Source: Pseudomonadota bacterium (GTDB taxonomy: Bacteria > Pseudomonadota > Gammaproteobacteria > Burkholderiales > Burkholderiaceae_E). From it: a stretch of DNA of 17,093 bases. A program made the position numbers and the translations under genes. The stretch is from NCBI GenBank assembly GCA_023389175.1, contig JAEWEW010000392.1, positions 1 through 17,093 on the forward strand, read 5' to 3'. This document shows, piece after piece, positions 1 to 6,997 of the stretch. How positions within the stretch are numbered: the first letter of the stretch is position 1; the number at the start of each line of letters is the position of its first letter. The notes under the pieces were generated by a model, which searched no databases, was not told the DNA's origin, and saw only the letters and a program-made list of their open reading frames with translations.

Positions 1-2
1 AC

Positions 3-572
3 TACACGCTCGCCGGCGACGCGCTGGTTGCCGGCGCGCCACCGCCGGCGAGCGGCGCTGCCTCCGGGCCGCGGCCGGCAGGGCGGCTCTACGTTGAAGT
101 CGGCCCGGTCGGCGTTCCCGAGCGGCTGGCGCGGCCCCAGATGGTGGTGCGCAGCGATGCGGATCCGGCGAGCACCCGGGTCGACGTGCTCGAGCAGCAG
201 CGCTGGTCCGCCTCCTTCGACCGCGAGCTGCGCGACGCCTTCGCGGTCGCCGTCGCAGCACAGGCCGGCGCGGTCGACGTCACCCACGGCGGCCTGCCGC
301 CCGGGCAGCCGGTGTACCAGGTATCGATCCAGCTCCGGCGTTTCGACGCGACGCCGGGCGCCGCGGTGGATGCAGCCTACGGCTGGACCATCCGGCGCTC
401 GGATGACGACCGGAACACGCTCTGCCAGGTCAGCGTCTCCATCCCGGTCGGCGAGTCGATGGATGCGGTGGTCAACGGCGTGCAGCGGACGGTGGTCCAG
501 GCCGCGGAGCAGGTGGCTGCAGGCATCCTGCAACTGCAGCGCGCCGGCCGCGCCGGCTGCCCGCCGAGCTGA
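3..572 (+). CDS. pqiC: PqiC/YmbA-type ABC-transport auxiliary lipoprotein, 5' end missing
   Basis: The reading frame is open from the window edge to a TGA at 570-572, so the start, and with it the expected lipoprotein signal and lipobox, lies outside. About 189 residues are visible. The segment LYVEVGPVGVPERLARPQMV followed by RWSASFDRELRDAF matches the PqiC/YmbA (DUF330) pattern: a strand with 'vgpV.lP..LdRpQiv.r' and then a 'rWae.l...l...l' helix. In Escherichia coli PqiC is an outer-membrane lipoprotein that works with PqiA and the MCE-domain protein PqiB in a trans-periplasmic, probably lipid-moving, complex. By inference pqiA and pqiB homologues lie just to the left. The C-terminus ends in a helix with VVQAAEQVAAGILQLQ. 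It converges with the DUF748 gene 45 bases further on. The alternative is the auxiliary lipoprotein of an Mla-like MCE system. Confidence 0.72.
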   Translation, partial: YTLAGDALVAGAPPPASGAASGPRPAGRLYVEVGPVGVPERLARPQMVVRSDADPASTRVDVLEQQRWSASFDRELRDAFAVAVAAQAGAVDVTHGGLPPGQPVYQVSIQLRRFDATPGAAVDAAYGWTIRRSDDDRNTLCQVSVSIPVGESMDAVVNGVQRTVVQAAEQVAAGILQLQRAGRAGCPPS

Positions 573-577
573 AGCGG

Positions 578-610
578 CGCGACGGCAACCGCGGCCGGCA
601 CCGTCCCGCG
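578..610. terminator. Imperfect hairpin between convergent genes
   Basis: CGCGACGG (578-585) can pair with CCGTCCCGCG (601-610), leaving a two-base bulge, in the 45-base gap between the two convergent stop codons. No T-run follows on either strand, so it may be only a weak or Rho-assisted bidirectional end. In such GC-rich DNA chance hairpins are common. Confidence 0.25.
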
Positions 611-617
611 ACGATAG

Positions 618-3600
618 TCACCTGAGCGAGAACTCCGCGCAGCGCGCGGGACACTGCGGCTCGCTCCGATTCGGCCCCACGGCGGAGGGACTGGTGCGCG
701 GCGCGAGCAGGAAGATCCGTTCCCGGTCGATCTTCCCCTGCGACGCGAGCCAGCTGCGCACCGCGTCGGCCCGGCGGTTGGCGAGCCGGCGCACCGACTC
801 TGCATCCACCTCGATCGCCTCGAGCAGCCGGCGCTCCATCTCGGCAACATCCGGAGTCGCTACCGCGCTCGTGCCGGGAGCAGGCTCCTTGTCCGCGCTC
901 TCCGCAGGCTCCTTCCCGCTGCCGGCTGCGGACTCCTCCCCGGCCTCCTGCGCGACCAGCGAGTGGTAGAGCTTCTGCACGAGCGCCGGTCGCTCCTCCC
1001 GCGTCACGGTGACACGGGTCGCAGGGCGCGTCTCCCGCGCCTCCTGCCCTCCGCCCGATTGCGCCGGCGCGGCGGCATTGGCCTCCGGTTGGCGCACCTC
1101 GCGGCGCTTGAGCGCGCGCAGCTGCTGGTCCAGCCGCTCGCGCCGGATCGCGTCGCGCTCGGCCGCCGGATCGACCCGTCCTGCCACCTCGAGCTTGAGC
1201 GCCGGGCGCTCGGCGAGCGCCTTCGCGAGCGTTCCCAGCCGCTTCACCGACGCCTCGACGAGGTCGGCCGTGCCGGGGCTGAACTCCACGTAGGACAGCT
1301 CCTCGCCGCTGGCGCCGGATCCACCGAAGGCCGCGGCCAACGCGCTGAATGGCGCAGTGACGATCCTGCCGAGCAGGTTGGTGAAGGCCTTCGCGATCAC
1401 GCCGCCGATCGAGAACTGCGGATCATCCAGCGACCCGGAGATCGGCAGGTTCAGGTCGATCTCTCCGCGACTGTTCTTCAGCAGGCCGAGCGCGAACTGG
1501 ATCGGCAGGTCGATTGCGTCCGGACTGTCGATCTTGTCGCCAAGCGTGAGCTGATCGAGGAAGATCCGGTTCTGCGCCTCGAGCTGTTCGTTCTCCACGC
1601 GGTACCGGACGTCCACCGAGAGCTGTCCCTTCTCGATGGCATATCCGACGTACTTGACCGAATACGGCGACAGCGTCGGCAGGTCGATGCCCTTGGCCTG
1701 CGCCTGGACGTCGAGGAACAGGTTGTGCGCGAGCGGATCGATCTTGCCGCTGATGTCCACCGGCGCATCGCCGTCGATGCGCCCGCGCAGTACGACATCG
1801 GCCGGCGCCTGCCCGTCGGTGGCCATCGCCGAAAGGTTGCCCTGCAGGTCGGTGAGGTTGACGGTGTAGTTGGGCCGGATGAAGCGGTCCGTGAAGTTGG
1901 TCCGGCCGCGCTCCAGCACCAACCCGCCCAGGCGGATGCCGGGACCGGGCGACGCCGCCCGATCGGCGGGTGCGCCGGCCCCCGGGGCGGCTTCCCGCTC
2001 CGTCGACGCCTGGAGCTTGCCCTCGTCGGCCTCCGCCGGCGCGGGGGCGGGTGCGCTGCGTGCCGCCTCGCTGCGCTCTCGCGCGCGCCTGCGGGCCTGC
2101 TCGGACGCCTCGGTGACGAAGATGTCCTGCAGGTTGAAGCGGCCGTCCTCCGTGAGCAGGATGCGCGCGAAGAAGTCGCTGAGCGTCACGGTGCCCAGGT
2201 TGACCTTATCGCCGGGTCCCATCTGCGCCGGATCGACATCGATGTCGATGCCGTCGACCAGCAGCCGGCCCCAGCGCAGCGTGTCCGTGGCCGTGGTCCG
2301 CTCCCGGGAGCGCAGGCCATCGACCTGGAGCCGTCCCCGATAGCGCAGCCGCTCGCCGGCGAGCTCCAGCTCGCCGCGCGTCCCCGCGCTGCCTTCGTCC
2401 AGCCCGAGCGTCAGGAAGGCGGCGACATAGGGATCCACCAGCGGCAGGGCGAAGCGCTGGAGATCCAGCGACAGCCGTGCCGACAGCGGAGCCGCGACTG
2501 CCGTGCCGCGCACCGCCAACATGCCGGCCGGTCCGATGCGCGCACGAAGGTCGAGCGGGGACTCCGCCGAGAGGTCGGTTCCCAACTTGTCGATGCTTCC
2601 CGCGATCTGCGAGACCGGGATGTCCACCGGCCTCGCCGCGCCGAGGTCACGGAAGCGCACCGCGTTGTCCTCGAGGACCAGCCGCTCGACCTGGACCGAC
2701 CACGCCGGCGTGGCGCCGCCCGCGCGGTCCTGCGGCTCGCGATCCGCATCATCTTCCGCTCTGCTGTCGGCATTCACGTCCGCGGGGCCGGCGCGGTCGC
2801 GGTCCGCCGCATCCGGGGCGAGGCGCGCGAGGTTCAGGCTGCCGTCCGCCTCGCGCAGGAGATCGACCTCGGCGCCGGCGAGCGTCACCTCGCCGATGGC
2901 GAGCCGACGGCTGCCGAGCGAGAAGGTTGCATCCCGCGCCGCCAGACGCCGCAGCGACACCGCCGGCGCCTCGGCATCCGCGAGCCGCAGCTTCGCGTCG
3001 ACGACGCTCGCGCTGGTCTGGGTCGCCTCCAGCGCGAAGTCGCCGGACCAATCGAGGGACAGCCGACCCTCCAGGCCGATCTCGCCGGTGGTGAGGCTTG
3101 CCGCCAGCGCGTCGGCGAGCCAGGGAGCATACGGCGCGATCTCGGCGACCTTGGCCTGCAACCGGCCGGCCAGGCGGGAGCGGGCGAGATCGAGCTCGCC
3201 CTTCCAGTCGAGCCGAGACGCCTCGCCCTGGACGAACGAAAGCGAGGCGGGCGCGGGCCTGGCCTGCCGATTGCCGATCTCGCCCACGTCGATCGCGATC
3301 GACGATTGCCGCAGCGACACCGCGGGCGACACGGTCGCGTCGCCGTATCCGACGCGGCCGTCCTCGACGCGCAACCGGCGCACGCTCCAGTGAGGCGGCT
3401 CGCCCGCCTGCGCCGGGGCTGCGGCGTCCCGCGCACCGGCGCCGGACGACGCCGCCGCCGGCCGGCGCGCCGGCGCCCCGGGCGTGAATGCCTGAACGAT
3501 CGGCAGGCTGCCATCGGCCCGTCGCTCGATCGTCACGTCAGGCGACTGCAGCCGCAGGTCGCCGATCAGGTAACGCGAGGCAAGCGGCTCGAGCCGCTCG

Positions 3601-4679
3601 AGCTGCGCGTCGATGCGCCGCACCCGAACCAGCGTGCTGCCTCCGGCGGCATCGACCCGGAGGTCCTCCACCTGCGCGGCACCGGAGATGCCGAGCAGGT
3701 CATCGCCGCCGGCGCGCGCGAAGTCGATCGCAAGCCGCATACCGAGCCGGCCCGACGGCACGGTGAAGCCGAGCGGCGCGGGCGAGAGGCGCAGGTAGGT
3801 GCCGATGTCCAGCGACTCCACCGAAAGCTCCAGCGCAGTCTCCTTCGTCTCGCCGAACGGCAGCGAACGCCCGGTGATGACGATCGGGCTGCCGTTCAGC
3901 TTCGCCGTGAGGCGCGGCTCCACCGGATCCTGCGCCTGCGGATCGAGCGTGGATGCGAGGGGGACCGCGAGCGCGAGCTCGGTGACCTGGTGCCGCTGGC
4001 CGAGATGCCGGTCCTCGACACGAACGAGGCCGTCGACGACCTCCAGCCGGTGCAGCGCGAATCGCGCCGGTTCATCGCTGCCGGGCTGTGCATCGGCCGG
4101 ACGCGCCTGCAGTCGCGCCACGATATCGTCGAAGTCGAACTGCGCCGCGCCGGTGCGCACCACGTGGACCTGCGGCGCCTGGACGCGGAGCGCCTCCACC
4201 ACCGGCGCGAGATGGCGCAGGCTTGCGATCGACAGGTCGGCATGGAGCGACTGCACCGTGATGAAGTCGCGTGCCGACCCGTCCGGTGCGGCTACCCGCA
4301 GTCCGGTCGCATCCAGCACCAGCGTGAAGGGATTGAAGCGCAGGCGCTCGGCGGTCAGCTCGCGGCCGATCGTCTCGCTTGCGCGCGGCAGGACGAAGCG
4401 GTCCAGCACCAGCGGCACTGCCAGCGCAGCCAGGCCGCAGAGCAGCAGCCAGGCACCCGCCGCGACAGCGAGCCAGACGGCCAGTCGCTGCCACCAGGGG
4501 CGCGGCCCGCGACCGCGTGAGGACGATCCAGGTGGGGCAGGCGGCGACGCGGCGGAGGGGGCGAGGCCAGCCGCGGCGGGCTGGCCAGATTGAGTCGACG
4601 GCTCCACTCGGGATCGGGCTCGGGCGATGGCGACATGCGATGATAGTCCCGGGCCGGCATCCGCAATGGCCCACCCCAT
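618..4679 (-). CDS. DUF748 / AsmA-like large envelope protein
   Basis: A very long protein, about 1353 residues from ATG 4679. It has one N-terminal membrane segment (about residues 64-91, WWQRLAVWLAVAAGAW onward) and then a large periplasmic region. The segments RELTAERLRFNPFTLVLDAT, IEKGQLSVDVRYRVENEQL and LNLPISGSLDDPQFSIGGVI, repeated in style along the chain, are typical of DUF748, a member of the AsmA/TamB/YhdP superfamily. Near residue 1131 a VEFSPGTADL segment opens an OmpA-like C-terminal part. Low-complexity Ala/Pro/acidic linkers sit near residues 398-428, 626-657, 856-911 and 1240-1273. Superfamily members are thought to bridge inner and outer membranes and carry phospholipids; transfer of that role here is inference. 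Other possible starts are GTG 4706, which overlaps tadA, and GTG 4607, which shortens the cytoplasmic tail. No strong ribosome site decides between them. Confidence 0.85.
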   Translation of the reverse strand: MGWAIADAGPGLSSHVAIARARSRVEPSTQSGQPAAAGLAPSAASPPAPPGSSSRGRGPRPWWQRLAVWLAVAAGAWLLLCGLAALAVPLVLDRFVLPRASETIGRELTAERLRFNPFTLVLDATGLRVAAPDGSARDFITVQSLHADLSIASLRHLAPVVEALRVQAPQVHVVRTGAAQFDFDDIVARLQARPADAQPGSDEPARFALHRLEVVDGLVRVEDRHLGQRHQVTELALAVPLASTLDPQAQDPVEPRLTAKLNGSPIVITGRSLPFGETKETALELSVESLDIGTYLRLSPAPLGFTVPSGRLGMRLAIDFARAGGDDLLGISGAAQVEDLRVDAAGGSTLVRVRRIDAQLERLEPLASRYLIGDLRLQSPDVTIERRADGSLPIVQAFTPGAPARRPAAASSGAGARDAAAPAQAGEPPHWSVRRLRVEDGRVGYGDATVSPAVSLRQSSIAIDVGEIGNRQARPAPASLSFVQGEASRLDWKGELDLARSRLAGRLQAKVAEIAPYAPWLADALAASLTTGEIGLEGRLSLDWSGDFALEATQTSASVVDAKLRLADAEAPAVSLRRLAARDATFSLGSRRLAIGEVTLAGAEVDLLREADGSLNLARLAPDAADRDRAGPADVNADSRAEDDADREPQDRAGGATPAWSVQVERLVLEDNAVRFRDLGAARPVDIPVSQIAGSIDKLGTDLSAESPLDLRARIGPAGMLAVRGTAVAAPLSARLSLDLQRFALPLVDPYVAAFLTLGLDEGSAGTRGELELAGERLRYRGRLQVDGLRSRERTTATDTLRWGRLLVDGIDIDVDPAQMGPGDKVNLGTVTLSDFFARILLTEDGRFNLQDIFVTEASEQARRRARERSEAARSAPAPAPAEADEGKLQASTEREAAPGAGAPADRAASPGPGIRLGGLVLERGRTNFTDRFIRPNYTVNLTDLQGNLSAMATDGQAPADVVLRGRIDGDAPVDISGKIDPLAHNLFLDVQAQAKGIDLPTLSPYSVKYVGYAIEKGQLSVDVRYRVENEQLEAQNRIFLDQLTLGDKIDSPDAIDLPIQFALGLLKNSRGEIDLNLPISGSLDDPQFSIGGVIAKAFTNLLGRIVTAPFSALAAAFGGSGASGEELSYVEFSPGTADLVEASVKRLGTLAKALAERPALKLEVAGRVDPAAERDAIRRERLDQQLRALKRREVRQPEANAAAPAQSGGGQEARETRPATRVTVTREERPALVQKLYHSLVAQEAGEESAAGSGKEPAESADKEPAPGTSAVATPDVAEMERRLLEAIEVDAESVRRLANRRADAVRSWLASQGKIDRERIFLLAPRTSPSAVGPNRSEPQCPARCAEFSLR

Positions 4680-4693
4680 GATCCCGCCGTGCA

Positions 4694-5287
4694 ATGAAAG
4701 CGACACCGGAACCGACCTCGTTTGACCTCGCGATGATGCGCCTCGCCATCGACCAGGCGCACAACGCCGCCACCGTCGGCGAGGTGCCGGTGGGCGCGGT
4801 GATCGTTCGCGAGGGCAAGGTCATCGCGACCGGCTACAACCATCCGATCGGCGGCCACGATCCTACCGCTCATGCCGAGGTCCACGCGCTGCGCGCCGCC
4901 GCCACCACGCTGCGCAACTACCGCCTGGCGGATTGCTCGCTCTACGTCACGCTGGAGCCGTGCGTGATGTGCTGCGGGGCGATGATGCATGCGCGCATCC
5001 GCCGGCTCTTCTACGGCGCCCGCGATCCCAAGACCGGGGCATGCGGCAGCGTCGTCGACGTGATGGCGGAGCGCAGGCTCAACCACCACACGGCGGTGCA
5101 GGGCGGACTGCTGGCCGAGGACTGCGCGGGGCTGCTCAGCGATTTCTTCGCGACGCGGCGCGCGGCCGCCCGGCGGGCGGCAGCGGGCAGCGCGGAGGGC
5201 CCGGACGCGCCGGCAACCCCAAATAACAATGCCGTCCCGAAGGACGGCATTGAAGTCGAGTTTCTCGACGAACCGCCGGACGATTGA
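4694..5287 (+). CDS. tadA: tRNA-specific adenosine deaminase TadA
   Basis: The enzyme deaminates A34 to inosine in the anticodon of tRNA-Arg(ACG). The zinc and proton-shuttle motif TAHAEVHAL places H60 and E62. The second zinc motif LEPCVMCCGAM places C90 and C93. REVPVGAV-like (GEVPVGAVIV), NHPIGGHDPTAHAE and GARDPKTGA segments align closely with what I recall of E. coli TadA. The catalytic domain ends near residue 155 (LLSDFFATRRA). A tail of about 40 residues follows, Ala-rich and then acidic (EVEFLDEPPDD), and the tail's codons contain the terminator of the opposite operon. The start at 4694 lacks a clear Shine-Dalgarno sequence. Met14 (4733) is an alternative that would still keep the whole domain. 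The gene is divergent from the DUF748 gene with almost no spacer. Confidence 0.95.
   Translation: MKATPEPTSFDLAMMRLAIDQAHNAATVGEVPVGAVIVREGKVIATGYNHPIGGHDPTAHAEVHALRAAATTLRNYRLADCSLYVTLEPCVMCCGAMMHARIRRLFYGARDPKTGACGSVVDVMAERRLNHHTAVQGGLLAEDCAGLLSDFFATRRAAARRAAAGSAEGPDAPATPNNNAVPKDGIEVEFLDEPPDD
5215..5252 (-). terminator. Intrinsic terminator of the selO-yciB-bolA-PPIase operon, inside tadA
   Basis: On the minus strand CAATGCCGTCC (5252-5242) pairs perfectly with GGACGGCATTG (5237-5227) around a TTCG loop (5241-5238). TTATTT follows (5226-5221), then GGGG-rich sequence. A C(UUCG)G-capped 11-bp stem with a U-rich tail is the classic Rho-independent design. It begins about 63 bases after the PPIase stop codon. 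The same bases encode part of the TadA tail on the plus strand, where no U-run follows the stem. Confidence 0.8.
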
Positions 5288-5315
5288 TCGAGCCCGACGT
5301 TGTTGTGCCCGAAGT

Positions 5316-6152
5316 CTATTCGACTTTCGCGTTGTTGCGCAATTCCTTCTGCAGCGCCTGGATCTTCTGGCGTTCCAATTGCTGCTGAATCTGCGGCTCG
5401 ACCTGCTCGAGCGGCGGCGGGGCGGCATCGCGGACGTCATCGAGACGGATGACGTGGTAGCCGAACTGCGTCTTGACCGGCGCATCGACCGTCTTGCCCT
5501 TCTCGAGCGCGACCATCGCGTCGCTGAACTCCTTGACGAAGGTGGAGGCGGTGTTCCAGCCGAGGTCGCCGCCGTTGCTGGCCGATCCCGGATCCTTCGA
5601 CTGCTTGGCAAGGGTCTCGAAGCTCTCGCCCTTGCCGAGGTCCGCGATGATCTTCTTCGCGGCGTCCTCTTCATCCACCAGGATGTGCCGGGCCTTGTAC
5701 TCCTTGCCGCTCGCGTTCGCTTCCTTCTTGAGCTTCTCGTACTCCGCCTTCACGTCCTCGTCCTTCACCGGGTTCTTCTCGAGGTGGTCCCGGATGAGCG
5801 CGCGGATCAGGATGTCCTGGCGGGTGTTCTCCAGCTGGCGCTGCACCTCCGCAGACTTGGCAAGCCCCGCCTTCTCGGCTTCCTGCACGAAGATCTCGCG
5901 CGCAACGAGCTCCTCGCGCACCAGCTCGCGCAGTTGCGGGGAGTCGGGGCGGCCCTGCGCCGCCAGCGCCTCGACGAATTCGTCCACGCGGGCCTTGGGA
6001 ATCGGCTTGCCGTTCACGACGGCGGCGTTCTGCGCAAGCGCCGGCGCGCCGGCGAACAAGGCGCAGCCCAGCACGGCGGCGCCGACGGTTGCGAGCAGCG
6101 GACGATGGAACACGGATGGGGCGGCAGCGCGAACGCGCGCGAATGTATGCAT
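5316..6152 (-). CDS. PpiC-type (parvulin) periplasmic peptidylprolyl isomerase
   Basis: A 278-residue SurA/PpiD-like foldase that isomerises prolyl bonds during folding of exported proteins. ATG 6152 was chosen because GGAAG sits 6 bases upstream and a signal peptide follows: a basic start, a hydrophobic stretch at 19-36, then ALA|QN at 40/41. Residues 41-130 form a helical chaperone-like N-domain (VDEFVEALAAQGRPDSPQLR). The rotamase domain spans about 151-240 (EYKARHILVDEEDAA, SKDPGSASNGGDLGW, FGYHVIRLDD). The C-terminal tail is Gln-rich and helical. Cys30 in VLGCAL could be read as a lipobox, which would make it a lipoprotein instead of a soluble protein. The bolA stop codon lies one base upstream of the start, so it is the last gene of a four-gene operon. 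Confidence 0.9.
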   Translation of the reverse strand: MHTFARVRAAAPSVFHRPLLATVGAAVLGCALFAGAPALAQNAAVVNGKPIPKARVDEFVEALAAQGRPDSPQLRELVREELVAREIFVQEAEKAGLAKSAEVQRQLENTRQDILIRALIRDHLEKNPVKDEDVKAEYEKLKKEANASGKEYKARHILVDEEDAAKKIIADLGKGESFETLAKQSKDPGSASNGGDLGWNTASTFVKEFSDAMVALEKGKTVDAPVKTQFGYHVIRLDDVRDAAPPPLEQVEPQIQQQLERQKIQALQKELRNNAKVE

Positions 6153-6153
6153 G

Positions 6154-6465
6154 TCAACTTCCAGTGGATTGAGTGCCGGCCTGATCAGGCTTGTCGGCCA
6201 GTTCTGCGGGAGTGGCGGCCTTGATGACGAGGGCATGGATCCTGTGCGGCATCCAGTCGGCCACGGCATCATACACCAGGCGGTGACGGGCGAGCCGGCC
6301 GAGGCCGTCGAATTCGTCCGACACGATGTTCACCGTGAAGTGTCCCGCGCCCCCTTCCGCGCCTTTGTGTCCGGCGTGTAAATGGCTGTCGTCCACGACG
6401 CTCACCATGGCGCTGCCGAAGCGCCCGCCGAGGCGCGCCTGAAGCTCCTCAGGAGCTGGCTTCAT
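6154..6465 (-). CDS. bolA: BolA family protein
   Basis: A 103-residue BolA-fold protein. The recognisable parts are VDDSHLHAGH (24-33), GHFTVNIVSDEF (41-52), the signature LARHRLVYDAV (58-68) and IHALVIKAATPAEL (76-89). BolA proteins partner monothiol glutaredoxins and bind [2Fe-2S] clusters through a conserved His (H77 in RIHAL is the likely one). They take part in iron-sulfur trafficking, and some affect morphology and stress responses. AAGGAG lies 7 bases before the start and is located inside the 3' end of yciB. The two genes overlap by 17 bases, which points to translational coupling. The TGA almost touches the start of the PPIase gene. Confidence 0.92.
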   Translation of the reverse strand: MKPAPEELQARLGGRFGSAMVSVVDDSHLHAGHKGAEGGAGHFTVNIVSDEFDGLGRLARHRLVYDAVADWMPHRIHALVIKAATPAELADKPDQAGTQSTGS

Positions 6466-6997
6466 CGCCCGGCTCCTTGAGGAAGCGCCCGAGATAGAAG
6501 CCCTGCCCGATCACGAAGAGCAGGGTGAGCGCGAGCGTGCCGAAGAGCTTGAAGTTCACCCACGCGTCCGTGCTCCAGGTGTACGCCACCCAGAGATTGA
6601 GCGCCCCCATGGCGGCGAAGAACAGCACCCACATCTGGTTCAGCCGGTCCCACGCGGGTGCGGGAAGCGACATCTGCGCGCCCATGAGGCTGCGGATGAA
6701 GTTGCGCCCGGCGAGGCGCCCGGCGACCAGCACCGCGGCGAACAGCCAGTACAGGATGGTGGGCTTCCACTTGATGAAGGTTTCGTCCTGGAGCATCAGG
6801 GTCAGGCCGCCGAACACCACGATGACGCCCAGGCTGATCCACTGCATCACCTCCACCGGCCGGCCGCGCAGCTTCAGCCAGGCGATCTGCAGGAAGGTCG
6901 CGGCAATGGCGACACCGGTGGCCACGTAGATGTCCGCGACCTTGAAGGCCACGAAGAACAGGATGATCGGAAAGAGATCGAACAGGAGTTTCTTCAT
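6449..6997 (-). CDS. yciB: Inner-membrane protein YciB (septation protein A family)
   Basis: A 182-residue integral membrane protein of the YciB/IspZ family. The N-terminus MKKLLFDLFPIILFFVAFKV is characteristic, as are IKWKPTILYWLFA (75-87) and WDRLNQMWVLFF (106-117). About five hydrophobic segments are visible: 4-20, 22-40, 52-68, 81-92 and 112-130, with a last one near 144-160. YciB proteins affect cell-envelope integrity and division in enterobacteria; the exact biochemical role is not known. The start forms an ATGA overlap with the stop of selO, and the 3' end overlaps bolA. The longer open frame reaching to 7774 is only antisense-like read-through of selO and was not used for the start. 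Confidence 0.93.
   Translation of the reverse strand: MKKLLFDLFPIILFFVAFKVADIYVATGVAIAATFLQIAWLKLRGRPVEVMQWISLGVIVVFGGLTLMLQDETFIKWKPTILYWLFAAVLVAGRLAGRNFIRSLMGAQMSLPAPAWDRLNQMWVLFFAAMGALNLWVAYTWSTDAWVNFKLFGTLALTLLFVIGQGFYLGRFLKEPGDEASS

Noticed and set aside
963..4520. Open plus-strand frame of 1185 codons opposite the DUF748 gene
   Set aside because: Arg/Gln/Ala-rich translation with no domain; a stop-free shadow typical of GC-rich DNA. The minus strand carries a coherent family match.
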